Positions 1-6,560 are shown, counted from the stretch's first letter. The stretch: DNA of 24,763 nt from RAM1 sp943372515 (GCA_943372515.1 CALRYY010000057.1:1-24763); one strand, 5' to 3'. Made by a program: numbers and translations. Notes: generated from the letters alone by a model not told the origin.

Positions 1-398
1 AGGCCTTCTTCAGGAAAGGGGCGGTCCAGGTTGTAGGTGCGCAGGCCGGCTTCCACATGCGCCACCGGAATGCGGTGGTAGAACGCCGCCAGCGCGCCCA
101 GGAAGGTGCTTTCGGTATCGCCCTGCACCACGGCCAGCGACCAGGGGCGCTGGGTCATCACCGCGTCCAGCTGCTGGCGGCAGCCGGTGCTGAAATCCAG
201 CAGGCTGGCGCCGGCGCGGCTGAGCGTGATGTCGGGCTTGACATCAAAACACGCGTGCATGCTGGTGGCCATGTCGGCGTGCTGGCTGGTGTGCAGCCAC
301 TGCGGGTCCGCCCAGCCGGTGTCGCGCAAGGCGTGGTACACCGGGGCGAGCTTGATGATTTCAGGGCGCGTGCCCGAGATGAACAGGATGTTGTGCAT
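1..398 (-). CDS. wecB: UDP-N-acetylglucosamine 2-epimerase (non-hydrolysing), N-terminal part
   Basis: The gene starts at the ATG complementary to 396-398 and runs off the left edge, so only about 132 of the usual 360-390 residues are visible. The product begins MHNILFISGTRPEIIKLAPV, the family's N-terminal nucleotide-sugar signature (GTRPE-I-K-AP). Further on it has GDTESTFLGALAAFY, HVEAGLRTYN and DRPFPEE, all hallmarks of the WecB/MnaA fold. The enzyme interconverts UDP-GlcNAc and UDP-ManNAc in the cytoplasm for capsule, O-antigen or enterobacterial-common-antigen-like polysaccharides. Its start lies inside the 3' end of the RRM-like gene (38 nt overlap), so the two are probably cotranscribed. 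No strong ribosome site precedes the ATG, consistent with coupled translation. The family call is firm; the polysaccharide it serves cannot be read here. Confidence 0.92.
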   Translation of the reverse strand, partial: MHNILFISGTRPEIIKLAPVYHALRDTGWADPQWLHTSQHADMATSMHACFDVKPDITLSRAGASLLDFSTGCRQQLDAVMTQRPWSLAVVQGDTESTFLGALAAFYHRIPVAHVEAGLRTYNLDRPFPEEG

Positions 399-720
399 GG
401 GCAGGCGGGGTGAGGGGTTGGGGGCGGTTCAGTGAAAACTGCCGGTCAGATGCGCTGTCGGATTTCCAGCGCGAATCCAGTTCGACCACGATGACGATTT
501 CGCCGCCAAAGCGGCCAACCCCCAGGCGGTCCATGATCAGCTGCTCCTGCTCGCCGGTGGCCAGTCGCAAAAAGCACAACGCCTGCTGCCGGCCGGCCTG
601 AAAGGTGGGCAGGATGTCCAGCCTTGCAATCGGGCCGTACGGTGTGCACAGCGCATCCAGCGCGGCGCGCAGGGCCTGGCTGTCGGGGCAGGCCTTCAGG
701 TGGTCAAGGGCGGTGTGCAT
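361..720 (-). CDS. Small RRM-like (putative RNA-binding) protein
   Basis: This 119-residue ORF starts at the ATG complementary to 718-720. Residues 14-30 form a predicted helix, followed by a strand (IARLDIL, about 31-37), a second strand containing ALCFLRLAT (about 47-55, RNP1-like aromatic position), a helix (EQEQLIMDRLG) and a last strand (GGEIVIVVEL). This order resembles the RNA-recognition-motif fold, although the first strand is hard to see. The C-terminal 35 residues are low complexity and rich in Pro, His and Gln. They overlap the start of wecB by 38 nt, so that tail may be an accident of where the stop lies. I cannot name the gene. The RRM assignment is inferred from pattern only. 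A palindromic regulatory box lies about 40 bp upstream of the start. Confidence 0.6.
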   Translation of the reverse strand: MHTALDHLKACPDSQALRAALDALCTPYGPIARLDILPTFQAGRQQALCFLRLATGEQEQLIMDRLGVGRFGGEIVIVVELDSRWKSDSASDRQFSLNRPQPLTPPAHAQHPVHLGHAP

Positions 721-755
721 GAGTTACAGAATGCGCGCAGCCCTTACAAGGGTCT

Positions 756-769
756 GTACGCTACCGTAC
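756..769. promoter_or_regulatory. Third copy of the GTWCGSTACCGHAC box
   Basis: GTACGCTACCGTAC has 5-bp inverted arms (GTACG and CGTAC) around CTAC. It matches the boxes at 2974-2987 and 2939-2952 (minus-strand reading) in 11 invariant positions of 14. It lies between the stop of the GGDEF-EAL gene and the start of the RRM-like gene. Its centre (762.5) is 29.5 bp upstream of a weak -10 candidate, CATTCT (complement of 728-733). That is the same offset as in the other two copies, but it would place the transcript start at the base next to the ATG. Function is inferred. Confidence 0.5.
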
Positions 770-794
770 GCAGTTGCAGGGTCGGGGTGGCGGC

Positions 795-2867
795 CTACAA
801 ACCGCGGATAAAGCGGTCCAGCTCATCAATCGGCAAGGGCTTGCAAAACAGGTAACCCTGGTAGCAATGGCAGCCGTGATCGGCCAGGAACTGGCGTTGC
901 CCCTCGGTTTCCACCCCTTCGGCCATGACCCCCAGGGCCAGCCCATGTGCCAGGCCGATGATGGTGCGCACAATCGCCGCGTCGTTGCGATCCGTCAGCA
1001 CGTCTTTCACAAACGAGCGGTCGATCTTGATCTGGTCCAGCGGCAGGTACTTGAGGTACGACAGGCCCGAATACCCCATGCCGAAGTCGTCAATGGACAG
1101 CGTGACGCCGATGTCCTTCAACTGGCCCATTTTGCTGATGGTCACGTCCATGTCCGCCGCCAGCAGGCTCTCGGTCAGCTCCAGCTTGAGCCGGCTGGCA
1201 TCGACGCCCGAATCGGCAATCGCCGCCATCACACCGTCCACAAATTCGGGGTGGCGAAACTGGCGCGCGCTCACATTCACCGCAATGCTGAAGTGCGCGG
1301 TGGCGGGGCAGGCGGCCCATTGCACCAGCTGCGCGCAGGCCGCGCGCAATGCCCACTGGCCCATGGGCAGGATCAGCCCGCTTTCTTCGGCCTGGCCGAT
1401 GAAGTCCTGCGGCATGACCAGGCCGCTGTGGGGCGAATTCCAGCGCATCAACGCCTCCACGCCCACCATCTGGCCCCTGGGGCCCACCTGCGGCTGGTAG
1501 TGCAGCACCAGCTCGTGGTTGGCCAGCGCCGAGCGCAGCCGGGTGACCAGCGTGGCGTGGGCGGTGGCGGCGGCCTGCATCTGCGGGTCATAAAAGCAGG
1601 CGGCGTTGCGGCCCTCGGCCTTGGCCCGGTACATGGCCAGGTCGGTCTGCTTGAGGATGTCGCCCAGCGTGTGGTCGGCATTGCCAAACAGGGTGATGCC
1701 GATGCTGCAGGTGCCGTGGTGCAGGTAGCCGGCCAGCTCGGCGGGTTCGCCCACAGCGGCCAGCAGCTTGTTGCCCACCACCTGCGCGCGCGACCGGGCG
1801 TCGGGGTAGTTTTCACCCGCATCCTGCAGCAGCACCACAAATTCGTCGCCGCCCAGGCGGGCCACGGTGTCGCCATGGCGCATGTTGCAGCTCAGCCGTG
1901 CGGCCACCAGCTGCAGCAGCAAATCGCCCTTGGCATGGCCCTGGGTGTCGTTCAGTACCTTGAAGTGGTCCAGGTCAATGAACATCAGCGCCCCCACGCC
2001 GGTGGCGCGGTTGTCGTCCGACAACGCAGCCTGCAGCCGGTCCATCAGCAGCTGGCGGTTGGGCAATTGCGTCAGCGTGTCGTAAAAGGCCAGGTGCTCG
2101 ATCTCGTCTTCGGCCGCCTTGCGCGCGGTGATGTCCCTGAAGTACACGGCCAGGCCGTCTTCAAACGGGTAAGCCCGCATCTCGATCCACAGGCCCAGCG
2201 GCGCGCAGAACTCCTCGAACTCCACATTGCGGCTGTTGCGCAGGGCCATCTGCAGCTCGCGGCGCAGCCGGCCGCGGCCGTTCACGTCCAGCTCCTGCCA
2301 CAGGGATCTGCCCAGCAGGTCGGCACTGGCGCGCCGTAACAGCCGCTCGCTTTCGCGGTTGACAAAGGTAAACCGCCCGCCCTGGTCCAGCGTGGCGAAT
2401 GCATCGGTGATGCTGGCCAGCGTGGTGCTCAGGCGCATGGCCAGCCGCTGCGATTCACGCTCGGCCTGCTTTTTGGCCGTGAGGTCCTGCAGCGCGCCAT
2501 GGATGCCCGTCACGGAGCCGGCTGCATTGCGCACCGGTTCGCCCAGCGTGCGCACCCACAGCCGCGCACCGCGCGCAGTAATGATCTGGACCTCCAGGTC
2601 AAACGGCTCGCCTGCCTGCTCGCAGGCGGCGAGCGCCGCCGCCATCGCGTCGTGAAATTCGATGGAATAAAAATGCAGCGGGTCGTCCCGGGCCGGTGCG
2701 TGGCCGGGCGGCACGCCCAGCAGGCGCAGCAGTGGCTGTGTCCAGGTCATGCGGCGGGTGGCTGCGTCCATGGCCCAGGTCCCCGCGCCGGTGGCCCGCT
2801 CCAGCAGGCCCAGCAAGCCCGGCTCGGGCGAAACATCAGGCGGGGCACGGGAAACAGGCAGTGTCAT
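795..2867 (-). CDS. PAS-PAS-GGDEF-EAL cyclic-di-GMP enzyme
   Basis: This 690-residue protein turns over the second messenger c-di-GMP. PAS-like sensor units cover roughly residues 18-135 and 145-250; each ends in a DLTAKK or DITARK linker. The GGDEF domain (about 255-425) has an intact GGDEF signature at 339-343. The inhibitory I-site RHGD is at 330-333, exactly five residues upstream. The EAL domain (about 437-688) keeps EAL (471-473), NVSARQF, LELTES, DDFGMGYS (593-600), KIDRSF, AEGVET and QGYLFCKP. Both catalytic halves therefore look competent for synthesis (with product inhibition) and hydrolysis. I saw no membrane segment or signal peptide, so it is probably a soluble sensor. It is transcribed divergently from a Crp/Fnr regulator across a 223-bp region holding two palindromic boxes. 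The direction of net activity and the PAS ligand cannot be read from sequence. Confidence 0.95.
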   Translation of the reverse strand: MTLPVSRAPPDVSPEPGLLGLLERATGAGTWAMDAATRRMTWTQPLLRLLGVPPGHAPARDDPLHFYSIEFHDAMAAALAACEQAGEPFDLEVQIITARGARLWVRTLGEPVRNAAGSVTGIHGALQDLTAKKQAERESQRLAMRLSTTLASITDAFATLDQGGRFTFVNRESERLLRRASADLLGRSLWQELDVNGRGRLRRELQMALRNSRNVEFEEFCAPLGLWIEMRAYPFEDGLAVYFRDITARKAAEDEIEHLAFYDTLTQLPNRQLLMDRLQAALSDDNRATGVGALMFIDLDHFKVLNDTQGHAKGDLLLQLVAARLSCNMRHGDTVARLGGDEFVVLLQDAGENYPDARSRAQVVGNKLLAAVGEPAELAGYLHHGTCSIGITLFGNADHTLGDILKQTDLAMYRAKAEGRNAACFYDPQMQAAATAHATLVTRLRSALANHELVLHYQPQVGPRGQMVGVEALMRWNSPHSGLVMPQDFIGQAEESGLILPMGQWALRAACAQLVQWAACPATAHFSIAVNVSARQFRHPEFVDGVMAAIADSGVDASRLKLELTESLLAADMDVTISKMGQLKDIGVTLSIDDFGMGYSGLSYLKYLPLDQIKIDRSFVKDVLTDRNDAAIVRTIIGLAHGLALGVMAEGVETEGQRQFLADHGCHCYQGYLFCKPLPIDELDRFIRGL

Positions 2868-2910
2868 GGGCAGGAGCGTGCAGCGCGGCAGGTACGGATG
2901 AATCGAACTT

Positions 2911-2952
2911 GTTGTAAAGGTTTGTACGAGAACCGTCGGTGCGGTAGCGAAC
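2911..2952 (-). promoter_or_regulatory. Predicted promoter of the GGDEF-EAL gene with upstream box
   Basis: On the minus strand a -10-like TACAAC (complement of 2911-2916) lies 29.5 bp downstream of the centre of box copy 2 (2939-2952), read as GTTCGCTACCGCAC. No good -35 hexamer exists at 17 bp spacing, as expected of an activator-dependent promoter. The implied start is near 2904, giving a leader of about 37 nt. The box is directly visible; the promoter is a prediction. Confidence 0.45.
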
Positions 2953-2972
2953 AGGCCCTGACAGCCCGTTTG

Positions 2973-2988
2973 TGTTCGGTACCGAACA
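2973..2988. promoter_or_regulatory. Perfect 16-bp palindrome, candidate Crp/Fnr operator
   Basis: TGTTCGGTACCGAACA is a perfect dyad centred between 2980 and 2981. It differs from classical CRP (TGTGA-N6-TCACA) and FNR (TTGAT-N4-ATCAA) sites but has the right size and symmetry for a Crp/Fnr dimer. It is centred 29.5 bp upstream of the -10 box at 3010-3015, that is -41.5 from the start expected near 3022. A 12-of-14 copy lies 35 bp away at 2939-2952. Binding by the adjacent Crp/Fnr protein is inference. Confidence 0.6.
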
Positions 2989-3009
2989 TAAAGATTGCCG
3001 GGCGCCGCC

Positions 3010-3015
3010 TATACT
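3010..3015 (+). promoter_or_regulatory. -10 box of the first Crp/Fnr gene
   Basis: TATACT matches the sigma-70 -10 consensus at 5 of 6 positions. At 17 bp upstream (2987-2992) the sequence is CATAAA, which is not a -35 hexamer, while the palindrome at 2973-2988 overlaps the -35 position. This fits class II activation or autoregulation. The predicted start near 3022 gives a leader of about 69 nt before the ATG at 3091. Confidence 0.5.
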
Positions 3016-3090
3016 GAAACGAGTCATGTAGAGGCGCCTCGGGCCCCCTGCCCCCGGCCACCCCACCAGCCCAAAAGAACGGGAGTTCAC

Positions 3091-3810
3091 ATGGCACCCA
3101 CAGAAGACCCGCGACAGAACCAGATCCTGGCCGCCCTGCCCCCCGCTGAATGGGAGCGCTGGCGCCCGCAACTGGAGGCGGTGGACATGCCGCTGGGCAA
3201 CGCACTGTATGAATCGGGCAAAACGCTGGCGCACCTGTACTTTCCCACCACGTCCATCGTGTCGCTGCTGTACGTGATGGAAAACGGCTCTTCGGCCGAA
3301 ATCGCGATCGTCGGGCACGAAGGCCTGGTGGGCATTTCGCTGTTCATGGGCGGCGACTCCACACCCAGCCGGGCCGTGGTGCAAAGTGCGGGCAAGGGCT
3401 TTCGCCTGAAGGCCGACGGCATGATGAATGAATTCAACCGCTCCGGCCCGGTCATGCACCTGCTGCTGCGCTACACCCAGGCGCTGATCACGCAGATGGC
3501 GCAAACCGCCGTGTGCAACCGCCACCACACGCTGGACCAGCAGCTGTGCCGCTGGCTGCTGTTGAGCCTGGACCGCCTGCCCGGCAACGAGCTGGTCATG
3601 ACGCAGGAGCTGATCGCCAACATGCTGGGCGTGCGCCGCGAAGGTGTCACCGAATCTGCAGGCCGGCTGCAAAAGGACGGCCTCATCAGCTACCAGCGTG
3701 GGCGCATCACCGTGCTGGACCGTCCTCAGCTGGAGCAGCGCACCTGCGAATGTTATGCAGTCGTAAAAAAGGAATACGACCGGCTGCTGCCTGCGGGCAA
3801 AGCCAGCTGA
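3091..3810 (+). CDS. Crp/Fnr-family transcriptional regulator (first of a tandem pair)
   Basis: I chose the ATG at 3091 because GGGAG lies just upstream (3081-3085) and the homologous part begins here; the frame stays open upstream but reads an unlikely Pro/Arg-rich leader. The 239-residue product has an N-terminal cNMP-binding-type beta-roll (about 15-110, with YFPTTSIVSLL and EIAIVGHEGLVG). A dimerisation helix covers about 120-155. A winged helix-turn-helix covers 165-216 (MTQELIANMLGVRREGVTESAGRLQKDGLI). It lacks the phosphate-binding Arg-Ser/Thr signature of cAMP-responsive CRP and has no N-terminal cysteine cluster like FNR, so the ligand is unknown. A CECY motif (219-222) follows the wing and recurs as CGCY in the neighbouring paralogue. 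Its promoter carries a perfect palindrome suggesting autoregulation, and it faces a c-di-GMP enzyme. Confidence 0.92.
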   Translation: MAPTEDPRQNQILAALPPAEWERWRPQLEAVDMPLGNALYESGKTLAHLYFPTTSIVSLLYVMENGSSAEIAIVGHEGLVGISLFMGGDSTPSRAVVQSAGKGFRLKADGMMNEFNRSGPVMHLLLRYTQALITQMAQTAVCNRHHTLDQQLCRWLLLSLDRLPGNELVMTQELIANMLGVRREGVTESAGRLQKDGLISYQRGRITVLDRPQLEQRTCECYAVVKKEYDRLLPAGKAS

Positions 3811-3864
3811 CGCACCCGCTGTGTGTGTCCTACCGCCCGGACAGCCACCGTGTTGCGATGCACT

Positions 3865-3880
3865 GTGGGGCACGCCCCAC
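3865..3880. promoter_or_regulatory. GC-rich perfect dyad between the tandem Crp/Fnr genes
   Basis: GTGGGGC-AC-GCCCCAC is a perfect inverted repeat, 7 bp per arm, starting 54 bp after the first regulator's stop and ending 22 bp before the second regulator's ATG. No T-run follows, so a classical intrinsic terminator is unlikely. It could be an operator or an mRNA hairpin that tunes expression of the second gene. Only the dyad itself is certain. Confidence 0.35.
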
Positions 3881-3902
3881 CAACGTCAGCCCGAAGGAAC
3901 CC

Positions 3903-4655
3903 ATGCCCATTGCCAGAGTACCGGCCCAGGCGCCGCCACCCCAGCCCACAGCCAACGGACTCATCGCCGTGCTGCCACGCAAGGACCGCCTGCGCCTGCT
4001 GGCAGCCTGCGAGCCGGTGACGCTGGTTTTTTCCGAGGTGCTGTCCCCGTCTGACGGCAAAACCCGGTATGTGTATTTCCCCACCGGCGGCTTCATTTCG
4101 CTGATTGCGGCAGCAGACGGCAACACCCATATTGAAGTGGGCCTGATTGGCGACGAGGGCATGCTGGGCATCCCGGTGTTCCTGGGGGTGAACATGTCGC
4201 CCTTGCAAGCCATGGTGCAGGGCGCGGGGCCGGCGCTGCGCATCGGCACTGCCGCGTTTCGCCAGGAACTGGCCCAAAGCCCCGCCCTGCGCGCGCGGCT
4301 GAGCCTGTACGTCAGCGTGGTGCACAGCCAGCTGGCGCAAACGGCGGCATGCAACCGGTTCCACGTCGTGCAGGAGCGCCTGGCGCGCTGGCTGCTGATG
4401 ACGCAAGACCGTTCACACGCGCACGAATTTGCCGTGACGCACGAATTTCTGTCCTACATGCTGGGCGTGCGCCGGGTGGGCGTGACCGCTGCGGCGACCG
4501 CGCTGCAGGGCCTGAACCTGATCAGCCACGAACGCGGCAGGCTGACCATCCTGGACCGCGCAGGACTGGAGGCCGCCGCCTGCGGCTGCTACCAGGCCGA
4601 CCGCGACACCTATGCGCGGGTGCTGGGCCGGGGGCCCGCGCTGCCCCTGCACTGA
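3903..4655 (+). CDS. Crp/Fnr-family transcriptional regulator (second of a tandem pair)
   Basis: The ATG at 3903 is preceded by GAAGGAA at 3892-3898, a good ribosome site; upstream codons in the same frame are in another gene. The product has 250 residues. A Pro-rich start (to about 18) leads into a beta-roll sensor domain (about 20-115, YVYFPTGGFISLI, HIEVGLIGDEGMLGIPVFLG). The dimerisation helix is at about 125-165, and the winged helix-turn-helix at 175-225 (VTHEFLSYMLGVRRVGVTAAATALQGLNLI), ending in CGCY (227-230). It aligns along its full length with the regulator at 3091-3810, so the two are paralogues, probably from an old tandem duplication. The cAMP-contacting residues of CRP and the iron-sulfur cysteines of FNR are not seen. 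Ligand and targets are unknown. The gap after the first gene is 92 bp, so it may be cotranscribed or have its own promoter. Confidence 0.9.
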   Translation: MPIARVPAQAPPPQPTANGLIAVLPRKDRLRLLAACEPVTLVFSEVLSPSDGKTRYVYFPTGGFISLIAAADGNTHIEVGLIGDEGMLGIPVFLGVNMSPLQAMVQGAGPALRIGTAAFRQELAQSPALRARLSLYVSVVHSQLAQTAACNRFHVVQERLARWLLMTQDRSHAHEFAVTHEFLSYMLGVRRVGVTAAATALQGLNLISHERGRLTILDRAGLEAAACGCYQADRDTYARVLGRGPALPLH

Positions 4656-4662
4656 CGCCCGC

Positions 4663-5025
4663 TCAGGCCGCCGGAGGCACGCGCCACCCGCTGGCATAGC
4701 GCCTGCGCACATCGGCCAGGGCGGCCAGCAGGCAGGCGTCGTGGTAAGCCTGCAGATGCGCGGGCAGGCAAACACGCACGATGCGCGCGTCGCGCACCGG
4801 CCTGCCGGCGCGGCTGCCCACACCCGCGCGCAGCCGTTCAGCGGTGTCCTGCGTGTCATGCAGCAAGGCCGCCAGCGTGCTGGACGTGATCATGTCGCTC
4901 AGCGAAGCATGAATGACCCGGCGCGCAACAGGGAACTCAAGGGTCAGCACGGCGTCAACCAGAACCGGCACAGCGTCCACGGTGGTCTGGGAATCGACTC
5001 GGATCGACAGGGCATTTGCGTGCAT
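4663..5025 (-). CDS. Uncharacterised 120-residue protein
   Basis: I placed the start at the ATG complementary to 5023-5025 because a perfect GGAGG (complement of 5031-5035) lies 5 nt upstream. An ATG 60 nt further upstream has no such site. The product begins MHANALSIRVDSQTTVDAVPVL, suggesting an initial beta strand. It has a central stretch VLTLEFPVARRVIHASLSDMITSSTLAALLHDTQDTAE-like in layout (strand, then helices) and an Arg/Ala-rich C-terminal half ending near RRYASGWRVPPAA. There is no signal peptide, membrane helix or motif I recognise. It converges on the second Crp/Fnr gene with a 7-bp gap and diverges from the small gene at 5163. No function can be assigned. The ribosome site is the main evidence that it is real. 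Confidence 0.6.
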   Translation of the reverse strand: MHANALSIRVDSQTTVDAVPVLVDAVLTLEFPVARRVIHASLSDMITSSTLAALLHDTQDTAERLRAGVGSRAGRPVRDARIVRVCLPAHLQAYHDACLLAALADVRRRYASGWRVPPAA

Positions 5026-5162
5026 GGGAGCCTCCGTGCCCCCATCAAACAGCGTCAAGGCGGTGGCGTCCGTGCGCTTTCGCACACAAGACCTCGCGCT
5101 GCCCTCCTACATCCCGCGCGTGTGCGCTGCAGCAACACTGGGAGCCCGAAAGGATTCCCGCT

Positions 5163-5429
5163 ATGCACAACCGTATGACCAGCAGGCCGCGCGACCCCAA
5201 CCGCGAAGCGGGCCGCACCACCCCTGCGCAGGGCGAAACCGGCACGCCCCAGAAGGTGCCCCGCCTGCCGCACGAGCGCGACCTGTCGGCCGACAGCCAG
5301 GCCCGCGGCGAAGCCAGCGGCAAGAAAATGGGCGAGCAGGCCCACAAGGACCTGGAACGCGGGCTGGTCGATACCAGCAAGGGCACCGAGATGGACCGCG
5401 CCTACCGCCGGGTCAAATCAGGCCGGTGA
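5163..5429 (+). CDS. Small hydrophilic conserved-looking protein
   Basis: The start is the ATG at 5163, with AAAGGA about 8 nt upstream (5149-5154). The 88-residue product is highly charged and probably disordered. Its layout is MHNRMTSRPRDPNRE, then GETGTPQKVPRLPHERD, then SADSQARGEASGKKMGEQ, then AHKDLERGLVDTSKGTEMDRAY. The blocks PHERD...S.DSQ and D(T)..G...D.AY resemble a family of short hypothetical proteins I recall from Burkholderiales genomes, which has no assigned function. There is no signal peptide or membrane segment. It converges on rpe with a 7-bp gap. Confidence 0.7.
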   Translation: MHNRMTSRPRDPNREAGRTTPAQGETGTPQKVPRLPHERDLSADSQARGEASGKKMGEQAHKDLERGLVDTSKGTEMDRAYRRVKSGR

Positions 5430-5436
5430 TGCAGGT

Positions 5437-6129
5437 TCAGCCCGCCAGCGCCGAACGCATGGCGTCCACCACACCTTTGTAATCAGGCTTGCCAAAGATG
5501 GCGCTGCCGGCCACAAAGGTGTCTGCGCCTGCATCCGCCACGCGGCGGATGTTGTCGGTCTTGATGCCGCCGTCCACCTCCAGGCGGATGTCGCGCCCGC
5601 TGGCGTCAATGCGCTTGCGCGCCGCCTCGATCTTGCGCAGGGCCGAGTCAATGAAGCTCTGGCCGCCAAAACCGGGGTTCACGCTCATGATCAGGATCAG
5701 GTCCAGGTCGTCGATCACCCAGTCCAGCACATCCATGGACGCCGCCGGGTTGAACACCAGCCCGGCCTTGCAACCCTTGGCCTTGATGGCCTGGATGCTG
5801 CGGTGCACGTGGGCCGATGCGTCGGGGTGAAAGCTGATGTAGTCGGCCCCGGCATCCGCAAACGCCGCAGCCAATGCGTCCACGGGCTGCACCATCAGGT
5901 GCACGTCCACCGGCACGGCCACACCGGCCGCTGTTTTGGCGTGCGGCTTCAGGGCCTGGCAGATCATCGGACCGAAGGTGAGATTGGGTACGTAATGGTT
6001 GTCCATCACGTCAAAGTGGATCCAGTCGGCGCCGGCGGCAATGACGGCCTTGACCTCGTCGCCCAGGCGGGCAAAGTCGGCCGACAGGATGGAGGGGGCG
6101 ATACGGTAGGTGGGTGGGGTCTTGCTCAT
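5437..6129 (-). CDS. rpe: Ribulose-phosphate 3-epimerase
   Basis: This cytoplasmic enzyme interconverts D-ribulose 5-phosphate and D-xylulose 5-phosphate in the pentose phosphate and Calvin pathways. The start is the ATG complementary to 6127-6129, giving 230 residues, the normal length. An in-frame ATG 21 nt upstream would add a Cys-Asp leader not typical of the family. TIM-barrel motifs are complete: APSILSADFARLG (11-23), DWIHFDVMDNHYVPN (35-49), VPVDVHLMV (72-80), SFHPDAS (99-105), MSVNPGFGGQSF (148-159) and LEVDGGIK (183-190). The expected metal ligands H38, D40, H77 and D186 are all present, with D40 and D186 as the acid/base pair. It is divergent from apaG with a 44-bp gap. Confidence 0.97.
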   Translation of the reverse strand: MSKTPPTYRIAPSILSADFARLGDEVKAVIAAGADWIHFDVMDNHYVPNLTFGPMICQALKPHAKTAAGVAVPVDVHLMVQPVDALAAAFADAGADYISFHPDASAHVHRSIQAIKAKGCKAGLVFNPAASMDVLDWVIDDLDLILIMSVNPGFGGQSFIDSALRKIEAARKRIDASGRDIRLEVDGGIKTDNIRRVADAGADTFVAGSAIFGKPDYKGVVDAMRSALAG

Positions 6130-6173
6130 GGGCGGATTGTCGCAGCACATGGCCTTGGTACCATTGCCGCCAC

Positions 6174-6560
6174 ATGCCCAACTACCAGTTCAAGGTCGAC
6201 GTCGAGCCCCAGTACCTGCCGGACCAGTCCGTGCCTGAGCAGGAGCTGTACAGCTTTGCCTACACGATCACCGTCACCAACACCGGCGACATCCCGGCGC
6301 AGCTGATCTCGCGCCACTGGATCATCGGCAACGCACAGGGCCTGACCGAAGAGGTCAAGGGCCTGGGCGTGGTGGGTCACCAGCCGCTGCTGCAGCCCGG
6401 TGAATCGTTCCAGTACACCAGCGGCTGCCGCCTGCGCACCACCACGGGCACCATGCGCGGCAGCTACTTCTGCGTGGCCGAAGACGCCGAGCGTTTTGAG
6501 GTCTCCATCCCCGCCTTTGTGCTGGACGCCGGGAGCGGGCCGTCGCGGGTGCTGCATTGA
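6174..6560 (+). CDS. apaG: ApaG domain protein (Co2+/Mg2+ efflux-associated)
   Basis: The 128-residue product starts at ATG 6174 (MPNYQFKVDVEPQYLPDQSVPE) and has the usual ApaG length. It is a single fibronectin-III-like beta sandwich (DUF525). Diagnostic stretches are YTITVTNTGDIPAQLISRHW, the glycine-rich GLGVVG loop (about residues 63-68), LQPGESFQYTSGC and GTMRGSYFCV. The ApaG name comes from the apaGH locus; the protein is linked genetically to cobalt/magnesium resistance, but its biochemical role is still unsettled. No apaH lies nearby. Its TGA stop overlaps the TTG start of the next gene in a 4-nt TTGA junction, which suggests coupled translation. Confidence 0.95.
   Translation: MPNYQFKVDVEPQYLPDQSVPEQELYSFAYTITVTNTGDIPAQLISRHWIIGNAQGLTEEVKGLGVVGHQPLLQPGESFQYTSGCRLRTTTGTMRGSYFCVAEDAERFEVSIPAFVLDAGSGPSRVLH

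Noticed and set aside
774..2339. Long plus-strand open frame of about 520 codons
   Set aside because: It is antisense to the GGDEF-EAL gene, is rich in His, Gln and Gly, and has no domain; a GC-skewed codon shadow.
2995..3090. N-terminal extension of the first Crp/Fnr gene to an ATG at 2995
   Set aside because: This ATG lies between the -10 box and the palindrome, so it is unlikely to be in the transcript; the ATG at 3091 has a GGGAG site.
3825..3838. Possible fourth GTWCGSTACCGHAC box
   Set aside because: GTGTCCTACCGCCC keeps only the central TACCG and has no -10 at the right distance.
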